Assembly: GCA_964371195.1 (NCBI GenBank)
Contig: CAYJLD010000002.1
Coordinates: 1-64,000 of the forward strand
Length of the DNA stretch: 64,000 nucleotides
Source: CAYJAD01 sp964371195
GTDB lineage: Bacteria > Desulfobacterota > Desulfovibrionia > Desulfovibrionales > Desulfovibrionaceae
Direction: 5' to 3'
Part shown: positions 18,293 to 27,899 of the stretch, piece after piece
How the letters are laid out: each line of letters opens with the position of its first letter
How positions within the stretch are numbered: position 1 is the stretch's first letter
Notes under the pieces: model-generated
Seen by the model: only the letters and a program-made list of their open reading frames with translations
What the model was told of the DNA's origin: nothing
Databases searched by the model: none
Program-made: the position numbers and the translations under genes

Positions 18293-20356
18293 ATGCCAAC
18301 AGATATGCGCATGCTAAACCTAGGTTGTGGAGATATTTACCATACCGACTGGGTGAATGTAGACTTACAAGCTAAGCAAAATGCCATACTTGGCTATGAT
18401 TTACGTCTGGGCATTCCTTTTGCTGACGCTAGCTTTGACGTGGTATATCATGCACATTTATTAGAATACATGCCTAAACCTTGGGCTGAATACCTTCTGC
18501 GTGAATGCTATAGGGTACTTAAGCCTGGTGGTACTTTACGAGTAGTAGTGGCAGACTTTGCCAATATGGTGCAAGCCTATATGCAAAGTCTTGTAGATAT
18601 AGATGAGCATAAAGAGCATGCTCATGCTAAGCATGGATGGATGCTACAAGAAATCTTAACTCCACTTATTAGTCCAGTAAGTAATAAACAGCTAAATGAA
18701 TTTGCACAAAAACTATCCCCAAGCTTAGATAGTTTCATTCAAGATAGACTAGGTACAAAGCCGCGCAACTCATCACCACAAGACCAAGCACACTCTAAAC
18801 AACAAATAAATATATTTGATGAACCCAAACACCCCATACCTCCAAGCCAAGATTTTTTAAGCTCCATGCAGCAAAAGCACTGGATGTATGATTACATATC
18901 CCTAAGCACACTTTTTACTCAGTGTAAATTTACTGAAATAACTAAACAAACTCACATCACAAGCTTCATACCTCAGTTACAAAGATTTGAACTTGATAGC
19001 CACGCCGATGGAAGTGCGCGCCATACTAATTCCATCTACCTTGAGGCTAAAAAACAACAACAAAATACAACAATAACCCCACGTATAGCCATGCTTTGTA
19101 CAGCTGACCACGGTGGAGCTGGCAATGCTGCAGTGCGATTGCATGACGCTTTGCGATTGGAGGGTATGTCTAGTAATTTTTATGTAGCTCACCAGCGCGA
19201 TTATAGTGAAAATGTTTATGTAATACCGGCTTATAGTGGACACATTGCATACATAGGCCAACACTTTGATAATGCCATACGCAGTGAGCTGCAACGCTGC
19301 TCACAAAAATTACATCATGAACTTTCACGCTATCCGAACCGCCCAGAAGGCTGCGAGCACTTTTCCATACCAGCCCAATGCCTACCCTTAGAGCAAATAA
19401 GCATCTTAAGTGATTTTGACATATTACACTTGCACTGGATATCTGGCCTTTGTGACCCAAGCCTTGCAGTAGATTTTTTACGTAATAAAAAAATTGTTTG
19501 GACTTTACATGATATGAACGCCATGACAGGTGGCTGTCATTATAATGATGGATGCCGTAAATTTGAACAAGCTTGTGGGGCTTGCCCACAACTTGGTTCT
19601 ACTCAAAACAATGATTTAGCTAATCAAACTTGGCGTTTACGTATGCAAACCTATAAAGAACTTGATTTGCACATTGTAACCCCAAGCTCTTGGCTTGCTA
19701 AAGAGGCAAAAAAAAGTGCCCTATTAAAAAATTTCCCCATACATACCATAGCATATGCCCAACCATTACATATCTTTAGGCCTATGCAACGCGAAAGTTT
19801 ACGCGCATCACTAAATATTAACCAAAACAGATTAGTCCTTTTGTTTGCATCCCAAGTACTTAACAACCGCAGAAAAGGAGCTATATATCTTTTAGAATTA
19901 TTACAGGTACTTGTCAATACACCCTATAAAGATAATACCACTATCTTACTGCTTGGTAATGCTAACAACACAGCTTTTAGCCATAGTGGCATGGATATTA
20001 AATACCTTGGACACATTAACGATAATGAGCAAATGGCCGCTATGTATAACATAGCTGACGCCACTATTGTACCTTCGCTTGAGGACAATCAACCCAATGT
20101 AATTTGTGAATCATTAGCTTGTGGTACGGCCGTAGTAGCTTTTGCTGCTGGCGGCATCAGCGAAATGATAAAGCATAAAGAAACCGGATTTCTTGTAGAG
20201 CCCAAAAACCTTGAGCAATTAATAGCTGGCGTGCAATGGGCGCATAGTGTTTACCAAAACCCAATAACCCGCAGACTATGCCGCGCTTATGCTATGGAAC
20301 AATATAATATGTCTAAAAGTGCTAAATTATATCAAGATTTATACGCTAATCTCTAG
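18293..20356 (+). CDS. Methyltransferase-glycosyltransferase fusion protein
   Basis: Two enzymes share one chain of 687 residues. The N-terminal part (about 1-110) is a class I SAM methyltransferase with the binding loop LNLGCGD and the post-motif VLKPGGTLRVVVAD. A linker of low conservation and one aromatic segment follows. The part from about 265 to the end is a GT4 glycosyltransferase: it opens MLCTADHGGAGNAAVRL, has a cysteine-rich GGCHYNDGC...CGACPQL segment near 415-435, and has the donor-site region VPSLEDNQPNVICESLACG near 605. It reads with the rod-like gene just upstream and has an AAGGA ribosome site. It probably builds and methylates a surface glycan; the acceptor is unknown. Confidence 0.88.
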   Translation: MPTDMRMLNLGCGDIYHTDWVNVDLQAKQNAILGYDLRLGIPFADASFDVVYHAHLLEYMPKPWAEYLLRECYRVLKPGGTLRVVVADFANMVQAYMQSLVDIDEHKEHAHAKHGWMLQEILTPLISPVSNKQLNEFAQKLSPSLDSFIQDRLGTKPRNSSPQDQAHSKQQINIFDEPKHPIPPSQDFLSSMQQKHWMYDYISLSTLFTQCKFTEITKQTHITSFIPQLQRFELDSHADGSARHTNSIYLEAKKQQQNTTITPRIAMLCTADHGGAGNAAVRLHDALRLEGMSSNFYVAHQRDYSENVYVIPAYSGHIAYIGQHFDNAIRSELQRCSQKLHHELSRYPNRPEGCEHFSIPAQCLPLEQISILSDFDILHLHWISGLCDPSLAVDFLRNKKIVWTLHDMNAMTGGCHYNDGCRKFEQACGACPQLGSTQNNDLANQTWRLRMQTYKELDLHIVTPSSWLAKEAKKSALLKNFPIHTIAYAQPLHIFRPMQRESLRASLNINQNRLVLLFASQVLNNRRKGAIYLLELLQVLVNTPYKDNTTILLLGNANNTAFSHSGMDIKYLGHINDNEQMAAMYNIADATIVPSLEDNQPNVICESLACGTAVVAFAAGGISEMIKHKETGFLVEPKNLEQLIAGVQWAHSVYQNPITRRLCRAYAMEQYNMSKSAKLYQDLYANL

Positions 20357-20366
20357 CTTTCTATAC

Positions 20367-20395
20367 TTGACCTTTATTCCATGTTGGCCTAGCAT
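20367..20395 (+). promoter_or_regulatory. Predicted promoter for the histidine kinase at 20463
   Basis: TTGACC (20367-20372), a 17-base spacer and TAGCAT (20390-20395) give a plausible sigma-70 promoter in the 106-base gap before the kinase gene, with RNA expected to start near 20402. Confidence 0.5.
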
Positions 20396-20462
20396 AAACT
20401 TGAATAGTTCATAAAAATACATTTTTGCATTACGCATCAATAACCACCTAGGACAGAAAATA

Positions 20463-22883
20463 ATGTCTACTAAGCAGCATTCGCCAGTTAAAATTAACTC
20501 TAATGACCCTCATAGTGAGGCAAGGGCATTGCTTTGTGAGAATGAGTATTTTTCTACTCTTTGGACTGAAGACTTAAAGCTAATTGATGCTAATAAGGCT
20601 ACATTAGAACTCTTTGCAATGGATAAAGAAAGCCTTTTAGCTTCTTTTTTTGATTTATTCCCACCTTTTCAGCCCAATGGAGAAAACTCTGTCAGTGCAG
20701 CTATAAAAAAGCTAAATGACGCTTTAGAAAATGGGTTTACAGGATTTGAGTGGTCATTCTTAACCAAACAAGGACAAATGTTTTCTGCGCAAACGGCCTT
20801 AGTGCGCCATCGCATAAATGATAAATTTTATATTATTTCGCACTCTGCTAAAATCATAATACAAACGAAACAATCAATAGAGCAAAATTATGAAAGAGGG
20901 CAAATTATACTTAAACATTTACCCTTTGGAGTAGATTTTTGGACAGATAAATTTGAACTTGTTGATTGCAATGAAGGATCATTAAACTTATTTGGTTTGT
21001 CTTCAAAACAAGAATATTTTGATAATTTCCACACCTTTTCTCCAGAGTATCAACCTAATGGACAACGCTCTGCTGACCTCATACCTCAGCACCTCAACAG
21101 AGCACTGCAAGAAGGTTATACAAAATTTGAATGGATGCACACCACACCCAAAGGAGAAGAACTACCTATTGAAGCAACCTTAGTTTGCGCTGAAAATAAT
21201 GGTGAAAAATCTATTATAGTATATTACAAAGATTTACGTGAGATTAAACAAGGTATTAAAAAAACAAAAAAAATAGAACAACGCTTAATTCATATTCTTA
21301 ATGCTGCTCCCTACTCTATCACTTTATGGAATAAAGACGCACAACCTATTGATTGTAACGATGCAACACTAGTCTTTTTTGGTTTTGACTCGAAAGAGGA
21401 ATACTTCACCAAATATTATCATGCCCTACCTTCTTTCAAAAGAACTGGTATTCTTGGTGAAGGTCCATTCTACGACATTTTCAAGCAAGTTTTTGAAGAA
21501 GGCTATGCTTTTTATGAAGGAGAAATTGGTCATTATAAAAGTGATGATTTATTTTTTGTAGAAGTAATAATTAGAAGGGTTATTATTGATGATGAAGTCT
21601 TTGCTATATCATATCTAAATGATTTGACATATCAAAAGGCTATGCTTAATGAAATTGTTAAAAGCCACAGAGAAGCTTCCATAGCACGTGATGTTGCAGA
21701 AAGAAGTACCAAGGTTAAAAGTGAATTTCTAGCTAATATGAGTCATGAGATTCGTACGCCAATGAATGGAATTCTTGGTCTTATTCATTTACTTAGCTTT
21801 ACTAATTTTGATGAGCAACAAAAAGAATATGTTGATAAAATTCGTTACTCGGCAGAAAGCTTGTTAAGAATTATCAATGATATTCTTGATTTTTCAAAAA
21901 TTGAAGCCGGTAAACTTGAAATAGAGAATACAAGCTTCACTTTAGAAGAAATTAAAGAAGAACTCTATGCTCTATTTGAAGCTAAATTTGCAGAAAAAAA
22001 TCTAAATGGCCAAATATTCAATGAAAATACTGAAAATATTAAACTTATTGGTGACCCGCTTCGTTTAAAACAGGTGCTACTTAATTTAATTGGTAATGCT
22101 ATTAAATTTACTGATGAAGGCTCTATTGTTGCCGATGTTACCTTAGATGTTGACTATGATAATAATAAAGTACATTGCAAGTTTAGTGTTACAGATACTG
22201 GCATTGGTCTAAGCATTGAGCATAATAAGCGACTTTTTAGCGCTTTTAGTCAAGCCGATGCTTCAACTACCAGAAAATATGGCGGTACAGGACTTGGTCT
22301 TGTTATATCTAAACGCATCGTAGAAATAATGAACGGAAAAATATGGGTAGAAAGCGAAGAAGGCAAAGGTTCTAAGTTTTACTTTACTGCCGAATTTGCG
22401 CTTGATACCACACCCATGCCCGAACTTGAAGACTTCGCTAATTTAGATAACATTAAAAATATGGAAGGTGTAGACTCTGCTCTAGAAGATGACCCTAGCC
22501 AGAACCATTTTGGATATATCTTATTGGTAGAAGATAATGAAATAAATCAACTAATCGCCAATGAGTTACTCACGATTAAAGGACATAAGGTTGACATTGC
22601 AAATAATGGTCAAGAAGCAATTGAAATGATACATAAAAATAATTATGACATTGTCCTAATGGACATACAAATGCCCATATTGGATGGCCTCACAGCTACA
22701 AAAACATTACGTGAAGATCAAAAATATAAAGACTTGCCAATTATTGCTATGTCAGCTCATGCCATGAAGGGAGATAGAGAAATTAGCCTAAGCCATGGAA
22801 TGAATGATCACTTATCAAAACCTATTAATCCTCAAGATTTATATACTTGCCTTAACTCTTGGATTATAAAAAAATCAATATAG
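20463..22883 (+). CDS. Cytoplasmic hybrid sensor histidine kinase with three PAS-like repeats
   Basis: No membrane helix or signal peptide is visible, so the 806-residue protein senses from the cytoplasm. Three similar PAS-like repeats, each around a D[AC]N[KEDA]-A-T-L-x-LF-G core followed by a KEEYF-type segment, lie at about 25-130, 155-260 and 280-390. Then come the HisKA dimerisation helix with the phospho-accepting histidine in NMSHEIRTPMNG (near 426), a HATPase domain with DTGIGLS and YGGTGLGLVISKRI, and a C-terminal receiver domain (VEDNEINQ at 687 or so, phospho-aspartate in VLMDIQMPILDG near 732). No output domain or separate response regulator is adjacent. Confidence 0.92.
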   Translation: MSTKQHSPVKINSNDPHSEARALLCENEYFSTLWTEDLKLIDANKATLELFAMDKESLLASFFDLFPPFQPNGENSVSAAIKKLNDALENGFTGFEWSFLTKQGQMFSAQTALVRHRINDKFYIISHSAKIIIQTKQSIEQNYERGQIILKHLPFGVDFWTDKFELVDCNEGSLNLFGLSSKQEYFDNFHTFSPEYQPNGQRSADLIPQHLNRALQEGYTKFEWMHTTPKGEELPIEATLVCAENNGEKSIIVYYKDLREIKQGIKKTKKIEQRLIHILNAAPYSITLWNKDAQPIDCNDATLVFFGFDSKEEYFTKYYHALPSFKRTGILGEGPFYDIFKQVFEEGYAFYEGEIGHYKSDDLFFVEVIIRRVIIDDEVFAISYLNDLTYQKAMLNEIVKSHREASIARDVAERSTKVKSEFLANMSHEIRTPMNGILGLIHLLSFTNFDEQQKEYVDKIRYSAESLLRIINDILDFSKIEAGKLEIENTSFTLEEIKEELYALFEAKFAEKNLNGQIFNENTENIKLIGDPLRLKQVLLNLIGNAIKFTDEGSIVADVTLDVDYDNNKVHCKFSVTDTGIGLSIEHNKRLFSAFSQADASTTRKYGGTGLGLVISKRIVEIMNGKIWVESEEGKGSKFYFTAEFALDTTPMPELEDFANLDNIKNMEGVDSALEDDPSQNHFGYILLVEDNEINQLIANELLTIKGHKVDIANNGQEAIEMIHKNNYDIVLMDIQMPILDGLTATKTLREDQKYKDLPIIAMSAHAMKGDREISLSHGMNDHLSKPINPQDLYTCLNSWIIKKSI

Positions 22884-23134
22884 CACAAAAAAATGTAATA
22901 AAATTCATTGCAGTGCTCGTGTGATTAGTTAGTCGAAACTGGATAACATAACAATTAGTTAAAACAAAATAGTTTTGCAGGTGAAATAAACCAATAAAAT
23001 TATCAGAAACAAATGCATATAATGCGAATTTCTGGCAATTTTTATAATGCAAGGAGACAATTTTTCATCTGACTACTAACAAAGTTTTTCTAAAAGAAAA
23101 TTTTTGCACGGCGTAAAACGGGCAGGCTTATCTT

Positions 23135-23665
23135 TTAGTCGTCTAAAAACTCACAATGTGTAAGGCTCACATAATCATCATTAAACAAGCCTTTGCTAAT
23201 ACCAGCCAGAGTCACCTCCGCCCCTACCTCCAATTGTGCGAGTCGTTTTTTAGCACTAGTTGGAAATTCACAACGAACACCAGTTACACCAAAGGCATCC
23301 AGTGCAAACACAATTTCTGGAAAACCTAGAGCAGAGGTTCCTACCTTATGGACCTTACCGTGTACGGAAATAAGTAAGTCTGAATACAGTTCCGTAGCAA
23401 CTAATATATGCTCCATATATAGATGATAAAGTTCATTTACACTAAATTTTCTTTGCAGAGCATATTTTTTACGACACTGCTTTTCCACATCACTCTTATT
23501 GTCCGCCTTTTGAGCTTTTTCTAAGCATTTTTTATATTCACCTCGCTCACGTATTAACTCTTGCATCATAGTATGTTTTTTTCTGCCACCTATTTCATGT
23601 GCTTCCATAACACTTGGACTTAGCATGCAAAATATAATCAAAAAGCCGAAAATATTAAGTTTCAT
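23135..23665 (-). CDS. Exported protein with OB-fold tRNA_anti-like domain
   Basis: The first 22 residues form a signal peptide ending near VMEAHE. A charged segment with two cysteines (KKCLEKA and EKQCRKKY) follows, and then a C-terminal OB-like domain (about 92-176) of the tRNA_anti-like type: a LLISVHGKV strand, a variable middle, GVRCEFP and a closing GAEVTLAGISKG...LTHCEFLDD. Proteins of this kind are periplasmic, and their ligand is mostly unknown despite the family name. It is 176 residues, stands between a plus-strand kinase and a minus-strand kinase, and has GAGG eight bases before the ATG. Confidence 0.68.
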   Translation of the reverse strand: MKLNIFGFLIIFCMLSPSVMEAHEIGGRKKHTMMQELIRERGEYKKCLEKAQKADNKSDVEKQCRKKYALQRKFSVNELYHLYMEHILVATELYSDLLISVHGKVHKVGTSALGFPEIVFALDAFGVTGVRCEFPTSAKKRLAQLEVGAEVTLAGISKGLFNDDYVSLTHCEFLDD

Positions 23666-23736
23666 TATAACCTCAATTTAACATTAGTAAAAAGATAATA
23701 ATAGTTCACTAGCCTATTAAATAATTTCTTTTACAC

Positions 23737-23769
23737 AAAAAACGCCACGCCCTAAAAGAGCATGGCGTC
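23737..23769 (-). terminator. Intrinsic terminator after the membrane hybrid kinase
   Basis: On the minus strand, ACGCCATGC pairs with GCGTGGCGT (one G-U pair) around a loop of nine bases and is followed by six T. It begins 24 bases after the kinase stop at 23794. Confidence 0.85.
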
Positions 23770-23793
23770 TTGCATTATATTAAAGAAACAAAA

Positions 23794-26700
23794 TCAATTG
23801 CGCTTGCCAAGATACATTTTCAATATATCTATCAATTTTTCCATGTCTATAGGTTTAGCCACATGCCCATTCATGCCGCTTTCAAAGGCCATATCTATAT
23901 CATCTTGGAATGCATTAGCTGTCATGGCTACAATGGGTACACTCTGTGCATCAATGCGTTCAAGTTTACGTATAGCTTTTGAAGTTTCATAACCATTCAT
24001 CTTAGGCATTTGAATATCCATAAATATTAAATCATAGAAGCCTTCTTCAGAGGCTGCAAATATTTCCACTGCCTCAGTACCGTCACAAGCTTCATCAATA
24101 ACAAGCTCAAAAGGAGATAACAATTCCATGGCTATGATACGATTTATATCCACATCATCAACTAACAATACACGCTTACCAGGTGTTATAGCCATGGTAT
24201 CGTCACTTTCTTCAGTTGAGAGTGCAGTCACATCTTCCTTAAGCCATAGAGAGAAGTGGAAATCACTTCCTTTGTTTTCTTCACTTTGCACACTAATGTC
24301 ACTACCTAAGAGCATAGCAATACTACGGCTAATAGAAAGACCAAGACCAGTGCCTCCATATACCCTAGTTATATGCCCACCACCTTGCTCAAATGGAACA
24401 AACAGTGACTTTAATTTTTCAGGAGCAATACCAATACCTGTATCTGCCACTGAGAAATACACTAAGGTTTTACCATCTTTGCGTTCTTTTTGCTGTAAAG
24501 TAAAAGTAATATCACCCAGTTCTGGAGTAAATTTAACAGCATTTCCGAGTAAATTAATGAGTACTTGACGCAAGCGTAAGACATCTGAGACAAAACGTTT
24601 ATGCTCAAGCCCATCGATATTAACTGTAAATTTAATATTCTTACTAATACAACGCGGAGTGATAATTGATGCAACATCATCCACTAATTTTGATATATCA
24701 AAACTTTCTTCACTAAGTTCAATTTTGCCAGCTTCAATCTTGGATATATCAAGAATATCATTTAGCAAACCAAGCAAGTGCATGGATGAGGATTCAATTT
24801 GATGCACATGTGGCAGCAAATCTTCCTTAGTGCACGCACGTTCTCCCAATTTACGTTTAGTAATGTTGGTCATGCCAATAATAGCATTCATAGGTGTACG
24901 TATTTCGTGGCTCATGCGGGCCAAGAATTCACTCTTAGACTTACTGGCATTGGTAGCTTCTGTCACGGCTTGAATAAGATCCGTTTGAATTTGGCGAAGC
25001 TCCTTCTCAGCAGCAACACGTGAAGAAACATCGCGCCCTACCCCAAGTATGCCACGAATAGAGCCATCATGTGCAAAAATAGGTGTACGTACAATATCTA
25101 ATATTTCTTCATGGCCATCGGCAAATGAAATTCGATATTCATTATATGTCGATTTTCCACCCTCTAATACCTCGCGATCATTGTCAGAACTATTTTGATA
25201 TAACTGTTCTGACAGTAACTCTTTATCAGATCTACCATGTATTTCTTCTGGGGTAAGACCAAGCAAAGCAGAAAAACGTGGATTTACAGCCAGATACACA
25301 CCTTCGGTTGACTTATACCAAATCAAATCTGGTGAAGCTGAAAGTACCATATCAAGCATAGCGCGTTCACGCTCAATACGTTCTTGTTCTGTAATTAAAT
25401 TGGTTATATCTTCTGAGCTTATAATATAGCCAACCTTATTACCCGCTTTATCCAATAAGTAGGCAGCTGTGCCTTTATAGTACTTTTGTTGCACATTAGA
25501 AAAATGGATAGGAAATTCTTTACCTTCCAAAAGTGCATCAATAGGGCAATTATACGTACCAAACAAACTAATGGTACTATAATTTTCACCTATTATCTCA
25601 TCAAGTTGCTTATTAACAACAGCCAAGGCAAAATCATTAACATAAATTACATTACGGTCAATATCAGTAATAACCATTGGATTTTTAACACTGGTTACAA
25701 TACTGTTAAATAAATCATCAAGTGAGTTACATAGGATGCCTAGTTCGTCTTTTACTTCTTCATTAAACCTAAAGCTACGCTCACCTAAACTAAAACGTGA
25801 AATACCCCTAATAAGCCTTGTAATATTCTTAGTTATGCTAGAAGCCATGATAACAGCAATAAAGATAACTAACAAAGTCATAACTAGTGTGGAGAGAGAA
25901 AGACTTGTGGCTGTATTCCATAAGTTTCTAGTAATTGCTTCAAAGGTCAACTCTGAAACGGCAGTGAGTTCTTTATCTGTATTTTCAACAAGTTGCTGTA
26001 TTGTTGCTTGTGTTTCTAATGCGGGGCGATGGAAATCATCAACACCAACGGTAACAGTAACAATACCAAAACCACGTAAGTTATTACCATATTGACCAGT
26101 GTAATAGGGTATGGCTGAAACAGTAGTAAGCTTCCATAAGCCACTCCATAATATGAGGAATGAACCAGACCCACCATCTTGAGATAAATTATACCAACCC
26201 GTGCATTGTGGAGCAAAGTTTAAATAGCGACAATCAAGCCCCACAAGACCTTGCTTAACCAAGTCAATGGCTGGTTTTACTTCTCGGCGTTGATCTGTAA
26301 ATTCTGGTTCACCTACAATGAACTCTGCGTAGCTTTGTCCACTTTCTTGCCATTTCTTATATGTGTCAGCATCAAGAAAAGGCATTGTGGGGTCACCAGT
26401 TTCTGGGTCATACCCAGCAATAGAGTGATGCCTTGGGTGGGCAATACTACGACCTTTGTGGTCCCATATGAAGGTGTAGTTTCCTGCTGCTGCGCTGGAA
26501 ATATCAGAGTAACGCTCTGATTGTGGGACTAAATTTTCCACTGCAGCTAAAATATGATCATGATTAAGAGCCATGGTCACATAGCCAACTATCTTATCAT
26601 TTTTAACAACAGGTGTTGCCCAACGAACTATACCTACAAAACGCTTACCATTGGGATTTTCATCACCCACGTAGGCTGACTTTTCTGGTTCATAAGGTAT

Positions 26701-27549
26701 ACCTTTCTTCTCGGCAGCTTCAGGTGTATACATACCAATGATTTTGGTTCCTACATATTCACCAATAACGTCAGAAACGTATATTTCACCAGGCTTAAGC
26801 TCTTTTAGCTTCTCAAAATAATTCTCAGCCCTACAAAAGGTATTTTTCTTATCAGATACATCCTTCAGCTCAGGATCCATAACATCAGATGATGTAACTT
26901 TGATCTTTTCCTGACCATTTAAATCAATATAGGTTAATTCACGATAAATAGGGACAAATTCATATTCAAAATTGTCTGGCGGACGATAGCGATAACGAGT
27001 ACTATTTTGTTCATTAACTAGGCTAATTTCTGGAGATTTTTTAAATTCAGTTGTGGGCACCCAAGATTTGCCATCTTCTGCAAGTTCCCATTTTCTTGGT
27101 TTAACAATACGCTCAACTTTATCTCGAATAAATACCTTAAAAGTTTCTTCACTGATGGGAATAGAAGATAAAATACGTAAATCAGTATCACGATTATATA
27201 AAAAGCTTGAAACACGTAGTGCCGTGTCCGTAGTCATACGCTCAATTTCTTCTGTGGCTCTATCATCAAGCGCTTCAACAGCATCACTAACGGCAATATC
27301 ACCGGCATTAGCAAATTCACGCACAGCCTGCTGGGCCATATTTTCTGTACGTGTGCGCATTTCGTCTCCAAGGTTCACCGCTTGATTCCACGCCACTAGG
27401 GCAATAAGAATTAAGGGTACAACCTTAATCACAACAAATAGTAAAATTAACTTGGCACGCATGCCCAACCCCATATTGGTAAGAATTTTACCAATCCATG
27501 AAGAAGCGGCATTTATGGGCGAATTGTGAGATGAATTTGTATTTTTCAT
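23794..27549 (-). CDS. Membrane hybrid histidine kinase with large periplasmic Cache-type sensor
   Basis: At 1251 residues, this is a multi-domain sensor. A helix near residues 36-58 and another near 560-585 bracket a roughly 500-residue periplasmic region with Cache-like features (GYVTMALNHDHI, FIWDHKGRSIAHPRHH). A HAMP segment, two PAS domains (about 640-730 and 760-880), HisKA (phospho-histidine in RMSHEIRTPMNA), a HATPase domain (DTGIGI, YGGTGLGLSISRS) and a C-terminal receiver (LLVDDVDINR, phospho-aspartate in LIFMDIQMPKMNG) follow. The ATG at 27549 is preferred over an in-frame GTG 24 bases upstream, although neither has a strong ribosome site. The stimulus is unknown; Cache domains usually bind small organic ligands. 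Confidence 0.92.
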   Translation of the reverse strand: MKNTNSSHNSPINAASSWIGKILTNMGLGMRAKLILLFVVIKVVPLILIALVAWNQAVNLGDEMRTRTENMAQQAVREFANAGDIAVSDAVEALDDRATEEIERMTTDTALRVSSFLYNRDTDLRILSSIPISEETFKVFIRDKVERIVKPRKWELAEDGKSWVPTTEFKKSPEISLVNEQNSTRYRYRPPDNFEYEFVPIYRELTYIDLNGQEKIKVTSSDVMDPELKDVSDKKNTFCRAENYFEKLKELKPGEIYVSDVIGEYVGTKIIGMYTPEAAEKKGIPYEPEKSAYVGDENPNGKRFVGIVRWATPVVKNDKIVGYVTMALNHDHILAAVENLVPQSERYSDISSAAAGNYTFIWDHKGRSIAHPRHHSIAGYDPETGDPTMPFLDADTYKKWQESGQSYAEFIVGEPEFTDQRREVKPAIDLVKQGLVGLDCRYLNFAPQCTGWYNLSQDGGSGSFLILWSGLWKLTTVSAIPYYTGQYGNNLRGFGIVTVTVGVDDFHRPALETQATIQQLVENTDKELTAVSELTFEAITRNLWNTATSLSLSTLVMTLLVIFIAVIMASSITKNITRLIRGISRFSLGERSFRFNEEVKDELGILCNSLDDLFNSIVTSVKNPMVITDIDRNVIYVNDFALAVVNKQLDEIIGENYSTISLFGTYNCPIDALLEGKEFPIHFSNVQQKYYKGTAAYLLDKAGNKVGYIISSEDITNLITEQERIERERAMLDMVLSASPDLIWYKSTEGVYLAVNPRFSALLGLTPEEIHGRSDKELLSEQLYQNSSDNDREVLEGGKSTYNEYRISFADGHEEILDIVRTPIFAHDGSIRGILGVGRDVSSRVAAEKELRQIQTDLIQAVTEATNASKSKSEFLARMSHEIRTPMNAIIGMTNITKRKLGERACTKEDLLPHVHQIESSSMHLLGLLNDILDISKIEAGKIELSEESFDISKLVDDVASIITPRCISKNIKFTVNIDGLEHKRFVSDVLRLRQVLINLLGNAVKFTPELGDITFTLQQKERKDGKTLVYFSVADTGIGIAPEKLKSLFVPFEQGGGHITRVYGGTGLGLSISRSIAMLLGSDISVQSEENKGSDFHFSLWLKEDVTALSTEESDDTMAITPGKRVLLVDDVDINRIIAMELLSPFELVIDEACDGTEAVEIFAASEEGFYDLIFMDIQMPKMNGYETSKAIRKLERIDAQSVPIVAMTANAFQDDIDMAFESGMNGHVAKPIDMEKLIDILKMYLGKRN

Positions 27550-27726
27550 AATAAATACCAATTGCACTAGCACCCAGAGTGGATGAGTTAGACTTTAACG
27601 AAACACCGTGAATTAATATACACAAATACAATACGATTGTCACTAATATTTTGAGCAAAATTATATTTTTTTATCAAAAAAAATCTGTAAAATCACCACA
27701 AAAGAGCAAAAAATAATATATTGAGA

Positions 27727-27866
27727 GTGCTGACAAAGTCAGCACGACCGATAAATCAGGAATAGGCGGAGCTTTGCTTCGCCGTTAAGTGACTGATTTT
27801 CGTGCCTTACTGCCAAGACAGCTTGCCTGCCTTCGGCGGCACAAACGCCTGAAAGGGGGTTTGTCA
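27727..27866. repeat. Nested palindromic element in the 350-base gap
   Basis: Several inverted repeats are packed together in a segment visibly richer in GC than its flanks. An 8-bp perfect hairpin (27727-27734 with 27738-27745, loop AAA) overlaps a nested structure. In that structure GCACGA/TCGTGC (27742-27747, 27800-27805) encloses AAATCAG/CTGATTT (27753-27759, 27793-27799), which encloses GGCGGAGC/GCTTCGCC (27765-27772, 27776-27783). A third hairpin lies at about 27825-27841. TGACAAA (27731-27737) and TTTGTCA (27860-27866) bound most of it. There is no open frame of note. It may be a dispersed palindromic repeat, a miniature mobile element or a structured RNA. Confidence 0.55.
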
Positions 27867-27899
27867 TCAGTCTGATATTGTATACTGTTTGTAAGAATG

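Noticed and set aside
27550..27573. GTG start giving a slightly longer membrane kinase
   Set aside because: No ribosome site precedes it, and the ATG at 27549 gives the usual short polar lead before the first membrane helix.
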